Assembly (NCBI GenBank): GCA_964487555.1
Contig: CAZART010000078.1
Coordinates: 1 to 25,024 of the forward strand
DNA length: 25,024 bases
Source: CAZART01 sp964487555
GTDB lineage: Bacteria; Bacteroidota; Rhodothermia; Rhodothermales; VXPQ01
Reading direction: 5' to 3'
Part shown: positions 14,754-23,505 of the stretch, one piece after another
Numbering within the stretch: the first letter of the stretch is position 1
Layout of the letters: every line of letters starts with the position of its first letter
Notes under the pieces: generated by a model
Seen by the model: the letters and a program-made list of their open reading frames with translations, nothing else
The model's database searches: none
Told to the model about the DNA's origin: nothing
Program-made: the position numbers and the translations under genes

Positions 14754-16721
14754 TTATTTCACCCGCTCAATGACCATCGCACGATAAGGGAAATTAATCT
14801 TCGTGATCGTGTCGTGGCACGCCAGGTCCTCAAATGGAACCGAGCGCCCGCCGATAGAGATTTCGACCATGCTGATCTTGAACCGCGATCGATCAATCAC
14901 TTCCAGTACACGCCGCTCAAAGGCGGCGAAGTCATACACGCGGGCAAAATCGCCGGAGGTCGGCCCCCCCGTTAGACGTGCGCTCGGATCCACGAGATAG
15001 GTTGCCTGGGGATCGAACGGGCACTCGGGTTTCGGCAGTCGCGAGACCTCTACGTAGGCGTCTCCGAGAAAAATGGGGATGATACAGCATTTGCCGCCCA
15101 CTTTGAGAAGTCGCTGCGTCTCTTCAACGAAGCGACTATCCGAGTCTCCCTGGAAGTGTTCGAACGAATGATGCATCGATATCTTGTCGATGCTTGCATC
15201 TTCCAGAGGAATCGAACAGGCATCCCCCTCCAAATACGTGATCTCGGGACCGAAGCGACGGCGCAAGTCCTCGCCGATCACGATGTTTTGCATGTACTTC
15301 TGGGCGGTATCTATCTTATGCAGATACGTATTGATCCCGCCGGCCGCATCCATAAAAGCATCATCCTTTTGTGGATCCAGGAGCTTGTACGTCACAAACA
15401 GCTCCATCGGCTTCTTGTAGTACTTGTCGGCGTACCGTTGCTGCCAGCCGGTGACGAAGTCGTCCACGAACGCATCGTATTCATCGAGGTCGAGATCGAT
15501 GCGCTGCACGGGGAAGTCGAAGCGCTCGCAGAGTCTCTCGAACGGCTCCACGTGAGTCGCGCTGTTGAGACGCTTATCCGCGCCGGCTCGATTGCTGAAA
15601 GAGACGGGCGGCGTGTCGCTCGCGGGCAGCTCCAGACGGGTGGACGGATCGACGTGTCCAAACCACGCCGTCACGAAACCCGGATTACCTTTCATGGCAA
15701 ACTGCAGGCGGTTTTCATGAAGAAAGCCGAAGTGGTTGGACAGGGCTTGTAGGCGCCTGGCTAGCGTGGCCTCATATCCTGCGTGGACCTCGTACACCTC
15801 GTCTCCCGAATACGTCAGATGGCTGCATGCACGCCGGCCAACGAGATGATCGTAGCGCGTGAATGATAGAAAATGGAAGAATGACGGCTTTGGGTAATAG
15901 ACGTTCAGGCGATCCGCGCCGAGCTGATTCAGTGCGGCGCCGTCGTCGATGAAGCGGAGAAGCTGCAGCGCATTGAGCTTCAGCACGTTGCTAGCGTCTA
16001 CGTCGCTGCCGTAGCTTAGTACGCTGTGCGCGAAATAGTCGCTGGCCGCCCCGACGATCTGGCTAAATCGCTCGGTGGATTCGACGAACAAGTCGTGCAG
16101 GGTCTGAGGTGACGCAGCGGCGTGATCGTCTCGCGCGGCCATCACCCGCCGAACGAAATCCGCCACCTCAGGCAGCTCGATTCCAAGGTTTTGCAGCAGG
16201 GCATAGCTGTGCTTTATGGAGGCGACGCGCAGCAGAACACCGCGCGCATCGAGCTTGCCGCCGGCGTAGATGTTCTTGAACTGCGCCAGCCGGGAAGCCG
16301 TGAAATCGAAAATGATCTGCAGGCTAAGCCAGCGCTGGGCCTCATCGTCCGCCGGATTCGTTTTCTGCGCCTCGCCGTAAAGAAGCTTCAGATTATTCGC
16401 ATACAGGCTGAACCGAATGTCCTTGAAGGATTCGACGTCGTATACGTAGACGTCATGCGGAAAAACATAGCGGACGAGGTCGGAACGGCCCTGCTGGTGG
16501 ACGCTTAGCTGGTTTAGCCAGAACGGATCCCGAACCGGATCGACGACGACGATCAGATCGAGATCGGAGATGCCGGGGTGACCGATGGAGCCGATCTGAT
16601 ACACGGCTCGGACATGGGGATTCGGCTCGATCTGACCGAGATAATCGTCGAGAACCTGGTCGTACGTATCTTCGGTGAGGGGGTGGATGCTCTGGATGAT
16701 GTCTATCGTCTGGCTGCTCAT
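14754..16721 (-). CDS. Nucleotidyltransferase-methyltransferase fusion protein
   Basis: A 655-residue protein with no signal peptide or membrane segment. Near the N-terminus GSIGHPGISDLDLIVV (44-59) is the GS...SDxD signature of polymerase-beta-like nucleotidyltransferases, with both metal-binding aspartates present. The middle (about 130-430) is of unknown function. The C-terminal part resembles a class I SAM-dependent methyltransferase: motif I MDAAGG (457-462), YLEGDACSIPLEDASIDKIS (496-515), HHSFEHF (517-523) and LLKVGGKCCIIPIF (538-551). Its start overlaps the stop of the giant upstream gene by 4 bp (ATGA), so the two are almost certainly co-translated. A role in modifying a glycan, lipid or protein is inferred from the partner. 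The exact substrate cannot be read from the sequence. Confidence 0.8.
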   Translation of the reverse strand: MSSQTIDIIQSIHPLTEDTYDQVLDDYLGQIEPNPHVRAVYQIGSIGHPGISDLDLIVVVDPVRDPFWLNQLSVHQQGRSDLVRYVFPHDVYVYDVESFKDIRFSLYANNLKLLYGEAQKTNPADDEAQRWLSLQIIFDFTASRLAQFKNIYAGGKLDARGVLLRVASIKHSYALLQNLGIELPEVADFVRRVMAARDDHAAASPQTLHDLFVESTERFSQIVGAASDYFAHSVLSYGSDVDASNVLKLNALQLLRFIDDGAALNQLGADRLNVYYPKPSFFHFLSFTRYDHLVGRRACSHLTYSGDEVYEVHAGYEATLARRLQALSNHFGFLHENRLQFAMKGNPGFVTAWFGHVDPSTRLELPASDTPPVSFSNRAGADKRLNSATHVEPFERLCERFDFPVQRIDLDLDEYDAFVDDFVTGWQQRYADKYYKKPMELFVTYKLLDPQKDDAFMDAAGGINTYLHKIDTAQKYMQNIVIGEDLRRRFGPEITYLEGDACSIPLEDASIDKISMHHSFEHFQGDSDSRFVEETQRLLKVGGKCCIIPIFLGDAYVEVSRLPKPECPFDPQATYLVDPSARLTGGPTSGDFARVYDFAAFERRVLEVIDRSRFKISMVEISIGGRSVPFEDLACHDTITKINFPYRAMVIERVK

Positions 16722-19700
16722 GAGGCGTGCTCGTTCAGTTTGGCGAGTAGAAGTTCCGCGAAGTCGAAGACCTGGCGATGAAAGCTGTCGCTGAAGGTCA
16801 GCGAGCGGTCAGGATTCCAGTTGGCCCGCGCGCTCGTCACCGTGTGGAACGGATGCCAGACCTCCGGTGGGAAATGATCCTCCCAATTCCGCAAAACGTC
16901 CCCCTTATATGGATAGATGTCTTCGATGAGCTCCACATACAGAACCGGAAGCATCGAGAAACGGCTGAGGAACCGCTTGATGTCGAAAGGCGACGTCGGT
17001 CGCTGCCCGCTCAAGTACGACGAGCGGAAGAAGTGCCCCATGTTCCAGGCGGCAAATCGATCGGCGAAGGGCAGGGCACGAACGGAGAAGGATTGGGTCT
17101 CTTCGCCATAAAGACGGGTGGCCTTCGCGAGGGTATCAACCGGAAGGAACGGCTCGGGGTACGCGGCTCGATCCATATCGGTGGCGACGAAGTAGCCGTG
17201 ATGCTGAAGCCGATCGAATGCCTTCAGATACACATTATTGTGAGAGATCAGTTTGGCTACTTCCTGGATTAATTCCGGCGAGGAAAACGCTTCATCCGTG
17301 AGAAACAGCTGCGTGTCGACATCACTGAAGGGAGTGAAATCGAGCGTACTCATGCTGCCGTGTACGGCGAACAATGACATGAGGCCGATCTCCTCGAGGG
17401 CTGCGAAACCGGCCTTCAGGGCACGGTAGACGTTCTTCACGTCGTCGGTAGCCTCCGGGCGGGCGAGCGTCTCTCGATCCGACGCAATCGACGCCGAACG
17501 TGTCTCCTGCGACGCGGGGAGATGCTCTTTCAAGAGATGGAACACCGAGTAAATAAACTCGGGCTCCGATGTCGCTGCGAGATCGAATCGTACGCCGTGA
17601 TCCCGAATCAAACGCTCGAGAACGGACCCGATCGTGTGAACGTGCGCGTCGGGAAGCTGCATCGCGTTGAAATAGGGACCTAGCAGCTTCTGAAATGAGA
17701 ATTGCAGATAGTCGACGAGCTCCTCGTGCGATATCGCAACGTCCGGGTTTTTCAAGTAGGCGTTCAGTCCCATGTAGTCGCGAACCGTTTCGCCCTGCTT
17801 CAAAACCAAGCCGAGCGATTTATCGACGCGGTAGTCCTGCAGAGGGGGTGAGGACGGTGACATCCGGGTAGGGGTCGTCCCTCGAGCGCCTTCAGGCGTC
17901 GCCGGTCTCGTTGAGGGTGCGATTCCGGTCCGAATCGATGCCGCCGCAACAGGGCTTCCGTCGCCGGCGTGGCCGGCGAGCTGAGGCGTCGCCGGTGATC
18001 GCGGTTGCGTTTGGCCACGATACTGTTCACAGACATCATGAACGACCGCGTCGATCTCGAGGATCTGGCGCTCCGCCGTCAGGCCCCGGTCCACGAGCAG
18101 CCGACGATAGCGTGCGGGCTCGTACGTGTCCTCCAGCATCAGCGCGAGGAATTCGTCGAGATCACGGAAGATGAACTCGCTCGGCCAGATGGATCGGCTT
18201 TCGTTCCATGCATGAACGACCGGCTTCATTCCGGCCGCCATTCCGTTGCCGACGGCGTAATGGAAAGACTCCTCGAGTGAAAAGCTCAGGATATGTGATT
18301 TGTCCTCAAGCCACGCACCGAGATCGTCAATCCACTCTTCCACAATGCTGACGTTAGATTCTAAGGCGAGCTCCTCGATCATCGTCAGGACGGCCATTTG
18401 ATAGCGAGCGTCCTGCCAATCCCCTCGGATGTACAGGTGATATTCCGGATCGCGCTTAACGAGCTCGTGGAAAAATTGAAGCAGGAGCGGGAGCCCCTTT
18501 CGATGATTGATGTGCCCGAGAAGAAGCAGGTTTTTCGTGTTCTTCTTTTCGTCCGGTACGGAATATTGATCGAGCCGCACACCGTTTCGGATGACCTGCT
18601 GTGCCACATTGGCGCGCGGCAGGCGCTTGTTGAAAATCTCGCGTTTGTGATCGGCAACAAAGACGAGACGGTCGATCACGTTCCAGTTGATCTTCTCGAT
18701 GTAGTCGGTGAAGACTTCAAAGCCGTGGAGGCGGCAAATCACCGGCTTTCCTTTGAGCGCGCCGATCTGCTGGGTGACGGCGGCCGTAAGCGGTCCGGCC
18801 CACTCCAGCCAGACGACGTCGGCCGCTTCGATGGCTGATTGCGCCACGGAGAGATCCGTCGTTTTCACATACCGAGGCTCGATGCGGTCCTGCCAGTGCG
18901 TGAAGACGTGGTCGAAATGACCGCCTGTGCTGATGCCCTCCTGTTCGAGTATGAGGATGTTCTTCCGATTCACGCCGGCCGATGACGGAGGCGTGCCCCC
19001 CGAATCGTTAGGACGGAGTGCGGCCTCGCGCTGGTAGCCGAAGAAGTCAATGGTTTCTTTGCACCGACCCTCGAGTTTCTCGTGGTAGGATGCCGGCCAA
19101 TCGACGGGCGATGGGAAGCTGCCTGCCGTCTGCTCGTTCAGTTTATTGGATAGAACGGCACGGACCTTCGCCTCGTCGAAGCCTTCGAGACCGAGAAAAT
19201 CGAACAGACTCTTCGACAGGTCCACGTCGTGGACGAGGTCCTCGAATCGGACCACGCGATACCGATCTTCAGGAATCTCCGAAAGCGTTTCGCGGATGCG
19301 CCGGTAGGTGTCGTTCCAGAGCCAGCATATTTTTTCGAACGGCTCCATCGTATTCCAAGACTCGGCGTCCGGGTGGTTGAGCTCGGGGCGCAGCCGTCCG
19401 GAGTCCCAGCCATGGCCGCTGTAGTAGCCGCGACGCATTCCGGAACGCACGAAATCCCATGGGTTTCGAACGAGTACGATGAACCTGGAGTGGTCAATCT
19501 CACCGGCGATCGCGGAAGCAAACGCCGTCATGTTGTGATCGAGCTCGCCGAAGACGAGACCGTCCTTCCACGCATCTCGGATGACGCCGCCACGCGCCTT
19601 CCAGAAGACGTCGGTCTTATTCGTGCGGCCGTGGTAGGCTCTCAGTGTTTCGTCAATGAGATAGGGCCGCGGATGATGATAGACCCTCGCGTTGGACGCC

Positions 19701-21490
19701 GTCCCGAGCACGTGGGCGAGCGTTTGGGTGCCGCAGCGGCCTGTAGACAGGCAGAAAAAGGCAGCGCCATGTTTTTTGTCGAGATGATACCGGCCATAGC
19801 CGTTGGGCACGTCGGACCGGCGCCAGCATCCCACCTGGTCGGAAACCGCATCGAGAAGACGCTTGTCCGTTTCGAGGGCGAAAGGGGCAGGGAGGTTGTA
19901 GACCGTCTTGGCTTCACCGGCTTCGTAGCCGCCCTCGTCGATCATTTTGCTACTAGGCAGGTACGCCTTCAATCCGTTCGTATAGCCCAGAATGAAGGTG
20001 CCGGCGGGCAAAACGGCGGCGTCAAGGAGGTCACGGGCGACGTCCGCAACCAGCTCGCCGGGAAACGTGACGAAGCAGGTTTTGTCACCTAACGCAAGGA
20101 ATTGAACTTCGAGGGCAAGGTGGTCGACCTCCGCCGAAGCACGCGAAACCAGCCGGTTCGCCCATTGCCTCGTAAGTGGATGATGCGACTCGTCCGCGGC
20201 TATCTCTTGTAGGACAGCCGCCGTCGGACCCGGCTGGAGGGGAAGCCTGGCCGTGTCGATTCGCGCGAACAAAGGACCTCGAACACTTCGGATCGGCGCA
20301 TTCAGCACTTCTGCGACCGTTAGAGCGAGACGCTGACCATTCTCCGCCACCTCGATCGGGTTCTGCGTGAATTCGACGTTATCTGCGTGGCGTGTGGTCT
20401 GTTTGGAGCTCCCTGCAGGTCCCTGCAAGAACATGACGCTATCCGCCAGATGCGCATTCTTGAGATACTCGCGAAGATACCCGGGGAAATCGGCGGAGAG
20501 GATGGGTGCGGCGGAAAGACCGGTCGGATGGCATCCGTGACTGACCAGGAGCAGGGACGACCCCTCGTTTAGAAAATCGATGACAATGATCGGCGTCTCC
20601 TGGTGATAATAACCGTCCTCATTGACGCCGAACTCAACCGTACCGTTCACCTTTACACGCCGATTCGAGCCGATTCGTGCTTTGCCTTCGGCCGCGTACA
20701 CGAAGCATGGCTGTAGATGCTCGTGCAATTGTGGAAGGACCTGCGCGATCGTGAGCACGATTTGCTGGATATACTCTTCATCAGCCCTGCCGAGGATTTC
20801 CGGCAGATCGCGTACGGTTCCAGGTGCGTAGTGCGTGTGCGAAGCGTTCATGATAACCGCCTCGGGCGGAATGCCCCATTCGCGGGCGACGGCACGAATC
20901 TGTGCGACCGCCGCATCATCGAACCCGAATAGATCCGCGGTGATGATCAGTGCGCGGTTGGCAAGGCCGTCCTCGAGCAAAAGAAGCTGCAGCTTCAGCG
21001 GCGTTGCCGCCGACTGTGCAATACGAGGATCGGAGGCGAATCCTTGCAACTCGAATGGACGTGCATGTGACAGCTCCGGCGTAATGTCGAAGGTGGTCTG
21101 GGCAGCCTTGTAGGAGCCGGCCGCTCCCAGCAGATGCCCGAGAACGGCTGCACAATGACGATGGCGTGGTTCGATGTGTTCGCTTTCGACGAGTTGTTCG
21201 AGGAAAGCGTCCACATAGGCAGCCACTGCCGGTTCTTCGATCAACGCGCCGATGTTCTCGACGAGGGTCGAATTCGTCGGCTCGAGGCACAGGGCACGAA
21301 GGAACGCATCCAGACCTCTTTGAATCTCATCGGCCTGGATGGCCGCTACGCCGATGTTGATCAGGGCATCGATGTTTAGAGGATCATCCTCCAGTAGCGA
21401 TTCAAATATGGATAAGGCTTCGGCGTACTGTCCGCTCTGCACTAGTTGTTCGCCGCTTATTAGAGCGTCGGCACCAACAGGGGAAGCCAT
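16718..21490 (-). CDS. Giant multidomain TPR / ceramidase-like / sulfotransferase / glycosyltransferase / nucleotidyltransferase protein
   Basis: One uninterrupted frame of about 1590 residues. Domains in order: TPR pair (about 8-80); a neutral-ceramidase-like region (about 160-550) with NASHTHYAPG (215-224) and SHGCHPTGLS (317-326); a sulfotransferase (about 575-825) with the PAPS phosphosulfate loop FFCLSTGRCGTQTL (578-591) and 3'-phosphate motif VLVRNPWDFVRSGMRRG (672-688); a GT4-like glycosyltransferase (about 842-1156) with RNGVRLDQY, LLLLGHINHRKGLPLLL (988-1004) and SLEESFHYAVGNGMAAG (1071-1087); a Pro/Ala/Ser/Thr-rich linker (1159-1218); and a C-terminal part with a nucleotidyltransferase-like GS...PFSDVDTQLFL motif (1376-1397). 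In the GT EX7E motif the second glutamate is Asn. The ATG at 21488-21490 has GAGGT six bases upstream; a longer TTG start (21622) lacks this. No signal peptide is seen, so it is probably cytoplasmic. Surface or flagellin glycan modification is inferred. Confidence 0.82.
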   Translation of the reverse strand: MASPVGADALISGEQLVQSGQYAEALSIFESLLEDDPLNIDALINIGVAAIQADEIQRGLDAFLRALCLEPTNSTLVENIGALIEEPAVAAYVDAFLEQLVESEHIEPRHRHCAAVLGHLLGAAGSYKAAQTTFDITPELSHARPFELQGFASDPRIAQSAATPLKLQLLLLEDGLANRALIITADLFGFDDAAVAQIRAVAREWGIPPEAVIMNASHTHYAPGTVRDLPEILGRADEEYIQQIVLTIAQVLPQLHEHLQPCFVYAAEGKARIGSNRRVKVNGTVEFGVNEDGYYHQETPIIVIDFLNEGSSLLLVSHGCHPTGLSAAPILSADFPGYLREYLKNAHLADSVMFLQGPAGSSKQTTRHADNVEFTQNPIEVAENGQRLALTVAEVLNAPIRSVRGPLFARIDTARLPLQPGPTAAVLQEIAADESHHPLTRQWANRLVSRASAEVDHLALEVQFLALGDKTCFVTFPGELVADVARDLLDAAVLPAGTFILGYTNGLKAYLPSSKMIDEGGYEAGEAKTVYNLPAPFALETDKRLLDAVSDQVGCWRRSDVPNGYGRYHLDKKHGAAFFCLSTGRCGTQTLAHVLGTASNARVYHHPRPYLIDETLRAYHGRTNKTDVFWKARGGVIRDAWKDGLVFGELDHNMTAFASAIAGEIDHSRFIVLVRNPWDFVRSGMRRGYYSGHGWDSGRLRPELNHPDAESWNTMEPFEKICWLWNDTYRRIRETLSEIPEDRYRVVRFEDLVHDVDLSKSLFDFLGLEGFDEAKVRAVLSNKLNEQTAGSFPSPVDWPASYHEKLEGRCKETIDFFGYQREAALRPNDSGGTPPSSAGVNRKNILILEQEGISTGGHFDHVFTHWQDRIEPRYVKTTDLSVAQSAIEAADVVWLEWAGPLTAAVTQQIGALKGKPVICRLHGFEVFTDYIEKINWNVIDRLVFVADHKREIFNKRLPRANVAQQVIRNGVRLDQYSVPDEKKNTKNLLLLGHINHRKGLPLLLQFFHELVKRDPEYHLYIRGDWQDARYQMAVLTMIEELALESNVSIVEEWIDDLGAWLEDKSHILSFSLEESFHYAVGNGMAAGMKPVVHAWNESRSIWPSEFIFRDLDEFLALMLEDTYEPARYRRLLVDRGLTAERQILEIDAVVHDVCEQYRGQTQPRSPATPQLAGHAGDGSPVAAASIRTGIAPSTRPATPEGARGTTPTRMSPSSPPLQDYRVDKSLGLVLKQGETVRDYMGLNAYLKNPDVAISHEELVDYLQFSFQKLLGPYFNAMQLPDAHVHTIGSVLERLIRDHGVRFDLAATSEPEFIYSVFHLLKEHLPASQETRSASIASDRETLARPEATDDVKNVYRALKAGFAALEEIGLMSLFAVHGSMSTLDFTPFSDVDTQLFLTDEAFSSPELIQEVAKLISHNNVYLKAFDRLQHHGYFVATDMDRAAYPEPFLPVDTLAKATRLYGEETQSFSVRALPFADRFAAWNMGHFFRSSYLSGQRPTSPFDIKRFLSRFSMLPVLYVELIEDIYPYKGDVLRNWEDHFPPEVWHPFHTVTSARANWNPDRSLTFSDSFHRQVFDFAELLLAKLNEHAS

Positions 21491-21858
21491 AGACGACCTC
21501 ACGTTTTCGGAAAGAGATATGAAATGTGGAATGGCGAGGTCCCGGTTCAAAAAGCATTCCCGTCCGTGGCGCCGTACTTCCCGGGACCGCGCTTGGAAGG
21601 CGAGTGACTCGACCGTCTTCAACGAGCGCAGCGCCTATGGCAGAATGCACGAGTCCTCCGTCTTGAGCAAAAATGCGAATCAGAACTCGCATCCGATGTT
21701 TGTCGGGAGCGGTAGCGACGTCTACGAGGTGCGGGAGATGACGATGCGCGGCACGATGACGACGCGATGTGGGAAGGGGCGCACGGGACCCACCCCGGAG
21801 GCTCGGTAAAGAAATTCTTGCCCTGATCGGAAATTCTTTCGGGGCGAGGGCATGCGAC
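21491..21858. other. 368-bp non-coding gap upstream of the giant gene
   Basis: I see no convincing gene here. Short open frames overlap the start of the giant gene and have no recognisable content. The nonamer GAAATTCTT occurs twice (21811-21819 and 21830-21838), 19 bases apart start to start, close to the end of the kynureninase-like gene. The promoter of the giant gene should lie in this stretch, but no sigma-28-like site is visible. No clear intrinsic terminator for the kynureninase-like gene was found. Confidence 0.4.
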
Positions 21859-23085
21859 TTAGGGGACGGGGCCTCGATTCGTCACGTTGGAGGCGGCCGC
21901 CGTCGCAACGTGACGGTGCGCAGATGAGAGTACGTTAAACACCCGCTCCAATTCATCCATCGTATTCCACACGAACGGGGCCATGCGCAAGTAGCGGCCG
22001 AGACGGCTGTCCGTAAGGATGCCGTCGCGTTTCAGATGAGCGCTCAGCTGATCGGCGGCAGGCATTTCGAGAATCACCAGCGCGCTTCGGCTCTCATCAT
22101 CGGTCGGACTGCGTACCGGGATGCCGGCCGTACGTGCGCGCTCTACGCAATAGGCCGTCTTCGCGAGCGAATCGACGCGCACGTTCTCTACGCCCGCCTC
22201 AAGCAGCAGTCGTACCCCTTCGACCGCGTGGTACATGGATGACACCGACGTCGTGCCACCAAGAAACCGCCGGCGGAGGGCGGCGGCTGGAGTCGGCTCT
22301 GCATCGAAGGCAAAGGGTTCCTCATGGCCGAACCATCCCGTCAGGCGAGGCTGAAGGTCAAGTCCTTCTCGAACGTAAACGAACGCGTTGCCCGTCGATC
22401 CGGAGGCCTCCTTCAACAGCCCGCCCAGATAGACGTCGAGGCCGGTTACGTCTACGGGCGTGGATCCTACGGCGTGGTAGCCGTCGACGACGATAATACC
22501 GCCGGCGGCGTGCACGCGCTCTGCGACGGCGTTCAGAAAGGCGTCCGGCAGCCGCTCGCCTGTCGTGAAGCCGACGTGGCTCAGAACGACGGCCGCCGTG
22601 TCCGCGCCGATGCGACGCAGCACGGCCTCGCGATCTACAAATCCCTCGACGTTGAGGGGAACGACGTCGATCTCGTAGCCTGCGAGATGCGCCCATTGCC
22701 GCGCCGGCTGCAGCACGGATGGGAACGCGTCCTTCGTGAGCACGACGCGCCTCGCGCGAAATCGGTTTACATCCGAAAACAGGCATTGCATCGTCCAGTG
22801 CACGTTCGGCTGCATGATACAGGTGCCGGCCGGTGCGTCGAGGAGAGGCGCTATGAATCGATCGCCCAGATATTCGGGAAGGCTCCACCAGCCGACGGTG
22901 TCGCCGGAGGCCGGCAGCCAGTGGTTCGGCACTTCGTTCCACGCATCCACGCCGCGGCTGCGCCAGTCGTCCACGAAGTGCTGCATCATCGCGGGCACGG
23001 TTCTCGGCATCAGACCGTGCGTGAATGCACGAAGCTCGACGGCGTCGTCGGGTAAGAAATATTTGGACCGAAGATCGAGGCTCAT
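21859..23085 (-). CDS. Kynureninase-like class V PLP-dependent enzyme
   Basis: The 408-residue protein has the fold-type I class V layout. IIVVDGYHAVGSTPVDV (197-213) carries the Asp that binds the PLP pyridine nitrogen (D201) and H204. LYVGG-type sequence before LLKEASGSTGNAF places the probable PLP lysine at K225. PRLTGWFGHEEPFAF (246-260) closely resembles the GWWGH segment of kynureninase, and RRFLGGTTSVSSM fits the substrate-binding loop. Kynureninase cleaves kynurenine to anthranilate and alanine, but related enzymes act on other amino acids, and no other tryptophan-pathway gene is nearby. The ATG at 23083-23085 has GGTAGG just upstream, within a duplicated leader. The start lies less than 40 bp beyond the rpmA terminator. 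Confidence 0.8.
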   Translation of the reverse strand: MSLDLRSKYFLPDDAVELRAFTHGLMPRTVPAMMQHFVDDWRSRGVDAWNEVPNHWLPASGDTVGWWSLPEYLGDRFIAPLLDAPAGTCIMQPNVHWTMQCLFSDVNRFRARRVVLTKDAFPSVLQPARQWAHLAGYEIDVVPLNVEGFVDREAVLRRIGADTAAVVLSHVGFTTGERLPDAFLNAVAERVHAAGGIIVVDGYHAVGSTPVDVTGLDVYLGGLLKEASGSTGNAFVYVREGLDLQPRLTGWFGHEEPFAFDAEPTPAAALRRRFLGGTTSVSSMYHAVEGVRLLLEAGVENVRVDSLAKTAYCVERARTAGIPVRSPTDDESRSALVILEMPAADQLSAHLKRDGILTDSRLGRYLRMAPFVWNTMDELERVFNVLSSAHRHVATAAASNVTNRGPVP

Positions 23086-23119
23086 GGCCTACCAAAATTG
23101 AATCATGGCCTACCAAAAT
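23082..23119. repeat. Tandem 21-bp duplication of a translation start region
   Basis: TCATGGCCTACCAAAAT occurs at 23082-23098 and again at 23103-23119, a 21-bp period. On the minus strand each copy carries GGTAGGCC followed by ATG, so the ribosome binding site and start codon of the kynureninase-like gene are duplicated. Confidence 0.9.
23089..23106 (-). CDS. Five-codon upstream ORF (M-I-Q-F-W)
   Basis: The upstream copy of the duplicated start region reads ATG ATT CAA TTT TGG TAG. It has the same GGTAGG ribosome binding site as the main gene and stops three bases before the main ATG. It ends in Phe-Trp directly before an enzyme gene related to tryptophan catabolism, so a regulatory leader is possible. 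It may equally be a chance result of the 21-bp duplication. Confidence 0.35.
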   Translation of the reverse strand: MIQFW

Positions 23120-23151
23120 AGAAAAGGCCTCCACCAACGGCAGAGGCCTTT
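23111..23151 (-). terminator. Intrinsic terminator after rpmA
   Basis: AAAGGCCTC (23123-23131) and GAGGCCTTT (23143-23151) form a perfect 9-bp stem with an 11-nt loop. On the minus strand the stem is followed by TCTATTTTGG, a broken T-tract. It lies 23 bp after the rpmA stop and ends the rplU-rpmA transcript. Its T-tract runs into the duplicated leader of the next gene. Confidence 0.8.
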
Positions 23152-23174
23152 CCAGCATATAACGGTAATCCGGA

Positions 23175-23435
23175 TTACGCTTCCGCCGGATCGACGTGTA
23201 CGTAGCGGCGATTACCACGGGTCCGCGAAAACCGGATCGTACCCGTCTGCTTCGCGAAAAGGGTGTCGTCTCCGCCGCGGCCCACGTTCTCGCCCGGATG
23301 GAACTTCGTCCCGCGCTGCCGCACGATGATCGATCCGGCCTTGACGAATTCGCCGCCGAACGTCTTTACGCCCAGCATCTTAGGGTTGGAGTCGCGGCCG
23401 TTTTTGGTAGAGCCTACGCCTTTCTTATGTGCCAT
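23175..23435 (-). CDS. rpmA: 50S ribosomal protein L27
   Basis: L27 sits at the peptidyl-transferase centre, where its N-terminal tail reaches the tRNA ends. The 86-residue protein starts directly with MAHKKGVGSTKNGRDSNPK, so it needs no Firmicutes-style N-terminal processing. The rest is typical (GSIIVRQRGTKFHPGENVGR, DDTLFAKQTGTIRFSR). A strong ribosome binding site (GAGGT) precedes the ATG at 23433-23435. It lies 70 bp after rplU in the usual L21-L27 order and is followed by an intrinsic terminator. Confidence 0.98.
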   Translation of the reverse strand: MAHKKGVGSTKNGRDSNPKMLGVKTFGGEFVKAGSIIVRQRGTKFHPGENVGRGGDDTLFAKQTGTIRFSRTRGNRRYVHVDPAEA

Positions 23436-23505
23436 TGCTACCTCACAATCTTCGATTCAAATTCGGACGACGCTGAGGAGCGATCCGCTCCAGAGCCCGG
23501 CTGGA

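Noticed and set aside
21491..21622. TTG-initiated longer start for the giant protein
   Set aside because: It lacks a ribosome binding site and adds 44 residues of no recognisable content. The ATG at 21490 has GAGGT at good spacing.
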